Shown here: positions 4,929-7,399 of the stretch, in pieces | How positions within the stretch are numbered: position 1 is the first letter of the stretch | Layout: every line of letters begins with the position of its first letter | Source: JBKHXU01 sp046565865 | GTDB taxonomy: Bacteria; Pseudomonadota; Gammaproteobacteria; Acidiferrobacterales; Sulfurifustaceae | Assembly: GCA_046565865.1 (NCBI GenBank) | Contig: JBKHXU010000156.1 | Location: 1 to 7,399, forward strand | Length of the DNA stretch: 7,399 nucleotides | Reading direction: 5' to 3' | The notes under the pieces: generated by a model | Databases searched by the model: none | The model's input: the letters and a program-made list of their open reading frames with translations, nothing else | Told to the model about the DNA's origin: nothing | Translations under genes and position numbers: made by a program

Positions 4929-5207
4929 ATGAGCGACGCCAAGACCGACGACACCGCCGCCGCGCGTTCCGTGAGCGGACGCGTCGTCAGCAACAAGATG
5001 CACAAGACCATCACCGTGCAAGTGGAGCGGCGCGTGCCGCACGCCATGTACGGCAAGTACGTCAGCCGCCGCACCAAGCTGCACGCGCATGACGAGAACA
5101 ATGATTGCAAAGAGGGCGACCTGGTGCTGATCGAGCAGTGCCGGCCGCTGTCGAAAACCAAGACCTGGCGCCTGGTGAAGGTGTTAGAGCGGGCACGTGA
5201 AATCTAA
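4929..5207 (+). CDS. rpsQ: 30S ribosomal protein S17
   Basis: S17 is a primary 16S rRNA-binding protein of OB-fold type that helps assemble the 30S body. The product is 92 residues (E. coli 84). The core runs from SGRVVSNKMHKTITVQVER (16-34) through HAMYGKYVSRRTKLHAHDE (38-56) to the signature GDLVLIEQCRPLSKTKTWRLV at 63-83. The extra length is an N-terminal segment of about nine residues, acidic and Ala/Thr-rich (MSDAKTDDTAAARS). AAGGG at 4919-4923, inside rpmC, is a plausible ribosome-binding site 5 bases before the ATG. In E. coli this is the last gene of the S10 operon; here only 15 bases separate it from rplN, with no terminator. Confidence 0.98.
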   Translation: MSDAKTDDTAAARSVSGRVVSNKMHKTITVQVERRVPHAMYGKYVSRRTKLHAHDENNDCKEGDLVLIEQCRPLSKTKTWRLVKVLERAREI

Positions 5208-5222
5208 CGGGGCGATGCAACC

Positions 5223-5591
5223 ATGATTCAGATGCAAACCCTGCTGACGGTAGCCGACAATAGCGGCGCCAAGAGCGTTCAGTGCATCAAGGTGCTGGGC
5301 GGTTCGAAGCGGCGTTACGCCAACATCGGCGACGTGATCAAGGTCAGCGTCAAAGAGGCGGTGCCGCGCGGCAAGGTGAAGAAGGGCGACGTGTACGACG
5401 CCGTCATCGTGCGTACCCGCAAGGGTGTGCGCCGTTCCGACGGCTCGGTGATCCGCTTCGACGCCAACGCCGCCGTATTGCTCGACAACAAGCGCGAGCT
5501 TCTGGGCACGCGCATTTTCGGTCCGGTCACGCGCGAGCTGCGCACCGAAAATTTCATGAAGATCATTTCGCTCGCGCCGGAAGTGCTGTAG
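5223..5591 (+). CDS. rplN: 50S ribosomal protein L14
   Basis: L14 lies at the subunit interface, contacts 16S helix 44 with L19, and is the docking site of the silencing factor RsfS. The product is 122 residues (E. coli 123). Landmarks are MIQMQTLLTVADNSGAKSV (1-19), IKVLGGSKRRYANIGD (22-37), PRGKVKKGDVYDAV (48-61), RTRKGVRRSDGSVIRFD (64-80) and GTRIFGPVTRELR (95-107). The start at 5223 matches the conserved MIQ N terminus. A three-codon frame, ATG CAA CCA TGA, at 5215-5226 ends on top of the start codon. In E. coli this gene opens the separate spc operon; the 15-base gap here leaves no room for that promoter, so it is probably read through from rpsQ. Confidence 0.99.
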   Translation: MIQMQTLLTVADNSGAKSVQCIKVLGGSKRRYANIGDVIKVSVKEAVPRGKVKKGDVYDAVIVRTRKGVRRSDGSVIRFDANAAVLLDNKRELLGTRIFGPVTRELRTENFMKIISLAPEVL

Positions 5592-5593
5592 CC

Positions 5594-5923
5594 ATGAACA
5601 AGATTCGCAAAGGCGACCAAGTCATCGTGCGCACCGGGCGCGACAAGGGCAAGCGCGGCGCCGTGCTGCAGGTGCTGGCGAACGACCGCGTGCTGGTCGA
5701 GGGCGTGAACGTGGTCAAACGCCACACGCGGCCGAACCCGAACAAGGGCGTCACCGGCGGCATCATCGACAAAGAGGCGTCGATCCATATTTCGAACGTC
5801 GCGCTGTACAACGCCGCCAGCGGCAAGGGCGAGCGCGTCGGCATCAAGACGTTGCAGGACGGTACCAAAGTGCGGTTCTTCAAGAAGAGCGGCGAAGTCG
5901 CCGATGCGGGTAAGCGGTCATGA
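5594..5923 (+). CDS. rplX: 50S ribosomal protein L24
   Basis: L24 is one of the two assembly-initiating 50S proteins and sits near the tunnel exit. The product is 109 residues (E. coli 104). A KOW motif occupies the N terminus (IRKGDQVIVRTGRDKGKRG at 4-22), followed by VEGVNVVKRHTRPNPN (35-50), GGIIDKEASIHISNV (55-69) and GTKVRFFKKSGE (90-101). The start at 5594 lies 2 bases after the rplN TAG and gives the standard N terminus; the same frame is open upstream, but only as an alternate reading of rplN. The C-terminal tail is a few residues longer than in E. coli. Its stop overlaps the rplE start (ATGA), so L5 synthesis is probably coupled to L24 synthesis. Confidence 0.98.
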   Translation: MNKIRKGDQVIVRTGRDKGKRGAVLQVLANDRVLVEGVNVVKRHTRPNPNKGVTGGIIDKEASIHISNVALYNAASGKGERVGIKTLQDGTKVRFFKKSGEVADAGKRS

Positions 5924-6459
5924 CGCGCATGCAAGAGCTTTACAAGGCCAAGGTCGTGCCGGCGCTGAAAGAGCGTTTCGGGTACAAGAACGTGATGCAG
6001 GTACCGCGGCTGGAGAAGATCACGCTCAACATGGGTGTGGGCGAGGCGATGACGGACAAGAAGATCATCGACAACGCCGCCAACGATCTGGCGCAGATCA
6101 GCGGCCAAAAGCCGACGATCCGGCGCGCGCGTAAGTCGATCGCGGCGTTCAAGGTGCGCCAGAACGTGCCGGTCGGCTGCGCGGTGACGCTGCGCGGCGC
6201 GCGCATGTACGAGTTCCTGGATCGCCTGATCAACGTGGCGATCCCGCGTATCCGCGACTTCCGCGGTCTGTCGGCGCGGTCGTTCGACGGCAGCGGCAAT
6301 TATTCGATGGGTATCAAAGAGCAGATCATTTTTCCGGAAATCGATTTTGACAAGGTCGACGCGGTGCGCGGTATGGATATCACCATCGTCACCAGTGCCA
6401 AGACTAACGAAGAGGCGCGGGCGTTGCTCGAGGCCTTCAATTTTCCGATCAGGAGTTAA
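5920..6459 (+). CDS. rplE: 50S ribosomal protein L5
   Basis: L5 binds 5S rRNA in the central protuberance and contacts P-site tRNA and S13. The product is 179 residues, identical in length to E. coli L5, with no gaps. Visible blocks are NVMQVPRLEKITLNMGVGEA (24-43), ISGQKPTIRRARKSIAAFKVR (60-80), VTLRGARMYEFLDRLI (89-104), PRIRDFRGLS (109-118), SFDGSGNYSMGIKEQIIFPE (121-140) and DITIVTSAKTNEEARALL (153-170). The ATG at 5920 overlaps the rplX stop; a second ATG at 5929 (Met4) is possible, but the first gives exact alignment to the family. No strong ribosome-binding site precedes it. A hairpin could enclose the start codon (5910-5943). In E. coli the rplX-rplE junction is where S8 represses the operon. 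Confidence 0.99.
   Translation: MTRMQELYKAKVVPALKERFGYKNVMQVPRLEKITLNMGVGEAMTDKKIIDNAANDLAQISGQKPTIRRARKSIAAFKVRQNVPVGCAVTLRGARMYEFLDRLINVAIPRIRDFRGLSARSFDGSGNYSMGIKEQIIFPEIDFDKVDAVRGMDITIVTSAKTNEEARALLEAFNFPIRS
6451..6455 (+). promoter_or_regulatory. Strong ribosome-binding site for rpsN
   Basis: AGGAG is formed by the last two sense codons of rplE (AGG AGT) and lies 6 bases before the rpsN ATG. The final Arg-Ser of L5 uses AGG and AGT, uncommon codons in this window, perhaps because the overlapping ribosome-binding site is maintained (inference). Confidence 0.85.
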
Positions 6460-6461
6460 CG

Positions 6462-6767
6462 ATGGCCAAACGGTCCATGATCGAACGCGATAAGCGGCGC
6501 AAGGCGCTGGCGATTAAGTATGCTGCCAAGCGCGCCGAACTGCGCGCGGCGGTGAAGAACCTGAAACTGCCGGACGAGTTGCGGCACCAGGCGATGGTCG
6601 AGTTGCAGCAGCTGCCGCGCGATTCGGCGGCGACGCGCTTTCGCAATCGCTGCCGTATGACGGGACGCCCGCGCGGCTTCTATCGCAAGTTCGGTCTGGC
6701 GCGCAACGAGTTGCGCAAGGTCATGATGCGCGGCGAGGCGCCGGGCGTGGTCAAGGCTAGCTGGTAA
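6462..6767 (+). CDS. rpsN: 30S ribosomal protein S14, long zinc-free form
   Basis: S14 binds the 30S head next to S3, S10 and S19. The product is 101 residues, exactly the length of E. coli S14, and has only one cysteine (Cys64). The paired CxxC motifs of the short zinc-binding S14 are therefore absent, and this is the long 'C-minus' form. The family signature spans RNRCRMTGRPRG at 61-72 and FYRKFGLAR at 73-81, and the C terminus is MRGEAPGVVKASW. Residues 30-45 are divergent and alanine- and charge-rich, as usual in this linker. The start is fixed by MAKRSM and by AGGAG 6 bases upstream. rpsH follows after 6 bases. Confidence 0.99.
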   Translation: MAKRSMIERDKRRKALAIKYAAKRAELRAAVKNLKLPDELRHQAMVELQQLPRDSAATRFRNRCRMTGRPRGFYRKFGLARNELRKVMMRGEAPGVVKASW

Positions 6768-6773
6768 ACGAAT

Positions 6774-7166
6774 ATGATTACCGATCCGATCAGTGACATG
6801 CTGACCCGCATCCGCAACGGCCAACAGGCCGAGAAGGTGTCGGTGCGTATGCCGGCGTCGCGCGTGAAGCGCGCCATCGCCCAGGTGTTGAAGGACGAGG
6901 GCTTCATCGAGGCATTCGTGGAGCACGACGAGGGTGCCAAGCGTACGCTCGAGGTCAAACTCAAGTATCACGGCGGGCAGCCGGTGATCGAGCGGCTGGA
7001 GCGCGTGAGCGCCCCGGGCTGCCGCCGCTATCGCGGCAAGGCCGCGCTGCCGACGGTGTCGGGCGGGCTCGGCATCGCGATCGTCTCGACGTCGAAGGGC
7101 ATCATGACCGGTCGGGCCGCGCGCGACGCAGGCTTGGGCGGCGAAGTGCTCTGTATCGTGGTGTAA
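6774..7166 (+). CDS. rpsH: 30S ribosomal protein S8
   Basis: S8 binds helix 21 of 16S rRNA early in 30S assembly. In E. coli it also represses the spc operon by binding mRNA at the rplE start. The product is 130 residues, as in E. coli. It begins MITDPISDMLTRIRNG, has VLKDEGFIEAF at 38-48, RVSAPGCRRYR at 77-87 and the C-terminal RNA-binding signature GIAIVSTSKGIMTGRAA at 100-116, ending GLGGEVLCIVV. All conserved RNA-binding blocks look intact. No clear Shine-Dalgarno sequence is seen in the 6-base gap after rpsN, so initiation probably depends on coupling. The start at 6774 is the only one that preserves the DPISDML block. Confidence 0.99.
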   Translation: MITDPISDMLTRIRNGQQAEKVSVRMPASRVKRAIAQVLKDEGFIEAFVEHDEGAKRTLEVKLKYHGGQPVIERLERVSAPGCRRYRGKAALPTVSGGLGIAIVSTSKGIMTGRAARDAGLGGEVLCIVV

Positions 7167-7178
7167 AGGGCCTAAATT

Positions 7179-7399
7179 ATGTCGCGAGTCGCAAAGAATC
7201 CGATCGCGGTCCCGAAAGGGATCGAGGTCAAGATCAACGGCAATCAGCTGAGCGTCAAGGGCCCGAAGGGGCAGATGCAGTACGACGTGCATCCGCTGGT
7301 GAAGGTGTCGCAGGCCGACGGCCAGTTGCGCTTCGAGCGCAGCAACGACACGCCGCTGGCACGCGCCGTCTCCGGCACGATGCGCGCGCTGGTGAACAA
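7179..7399 (+). CDS. rplF: 50S ribosomal protein L6, N-terminal part (cut by window end)
   Basis: L6 lies near the factor-binding region of the 50S subunit, beside the sarcin-ricin loop. The first 73 codons are present (the family is about 177 residues), covering most of the first of its two similar domains. Visible residues are MSRVAKNPIAVPKG (1-14), VKINGNQLSVKGPKGQ (17-32) and the stretch ending SGTMRALVN just before the window edge, which corresponds to the AGTARALLN region of E. coli L6. AAAGGG at 7165-7170, overlapping the rpsH stop, gives a partial ribosome-binding site 8 bases before the ATG. The missing 3' part is due to the window end, not to a broken gene. Confidence 0.97.
   Translation, partial: MSRVAKNPIAVPKGIEVKINGNQLSVKGPKGQMQYDVHPLVKVSQADGQLRFERSNDTPLARAVSGTMRALVN

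Noticed and set aside
5282..5593. In-frame upstream extension of rplX through rplN
   Set aside because: The upstream part is rplN read in another frame. L24 proteins start at MNKIRKGD-type sequences, as at 5594.
6456..7292. Minus-strand open frame of 278 codons spanning rpsN, rpsH and the start of rplF
   Set aside because: It runs across three real genes on the other strand, has low-complexity His/Arg/Leu composition and no family resemblance. It is explained by GC-rich codon bias.
1..7399. Search for mobile elements, CRISPR arrays, tRNA or rRNA genes, or an inserted novel gene system
   Set aside because: The whole window is filled by conserved ribosomal-protein genes and the tuf tail in standard order, with gaps of 35 bases or less. 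There is no room for another system and no repeat array, tRNA-like fold or transposase sequence is visible.

Overview
This window is a stretch of the bacterial ribosomal-protein superoperon (str-S10-spc), all on the + strand. It runs from the last 46 codons of an elongation factor Tu gene to the first 73 codons of rplF. The order is tuf(3' end)-rpsJ-rplC-rplD-rplW-rplB-rpsS-rplV-rpsC-rplP-rpmC-rpsQ-rplN-rplX-rplE-rpsN-rpsH-rplF(5' part). Every gene is intact apart from the two cut by the window edges. There is no inserted gene, mobile element, RNA gene, CRISPR array or frameshift. By my count only about 130 of 7399 bases lie between genes, and the longest gap is 35 bases.

The proteins read as proteobacterial. 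Lengths and motifs are close to the E. coli proteins, S14 is the long zinc-free form, and the gene order is the classical one. Base composition is high in G+C, with strong G/C preference at third codon positions. A high-GC gammaproteobacterium is my best guess; a betaproteobacterium cannot be excluded from this window, and I cannot name a genus.

Region by region: (1) bases 1-178 hold the EF-Tu tail and a 35-base spacer. (2) 179-5207 is the S10 block: S10, L3, L4, L23, L2, S19, L22, S3, L16, L29, S17. (3) 5223-7399 is the first part of the spc block: L14, L24, L5, S14, S8, L6. Genes are packed end to end. Two junctions overlap by ATGA (rplD/rplW, rplX/rplE) and two by TAATG (rpsS/rplV, rplV/rpsC), which suggests translational coupling.

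The products work together as structural parts of the ribosome. L3, L4, L23, L2, L22, L29 and L24 are early 50S assembly or exit-tunnel proteins. L16, L14, L5 and L6 sit around the tRNA and GTPase regions of the 50S. S10, S19, S3 and S14 form the 30S head, while S17 and S8 bind the 30S body. S10 is also the transcription antitermination factor NusE.

The window is essentially ordinary core genome, and I found no undescribed system. The points worth a second look concern regulation. There is no room for the long E. coli-type S10 leader (the L4 target) between tuf and rpsJ, and no room for a terminator plus spc promoter between rpsQ and rplN. A possible S8-type hairpin surrounds the rplE start, two clean inverted repeats lie in the first 27 codons of rplB, and L23 and S17 carry short N-terminal extensions.
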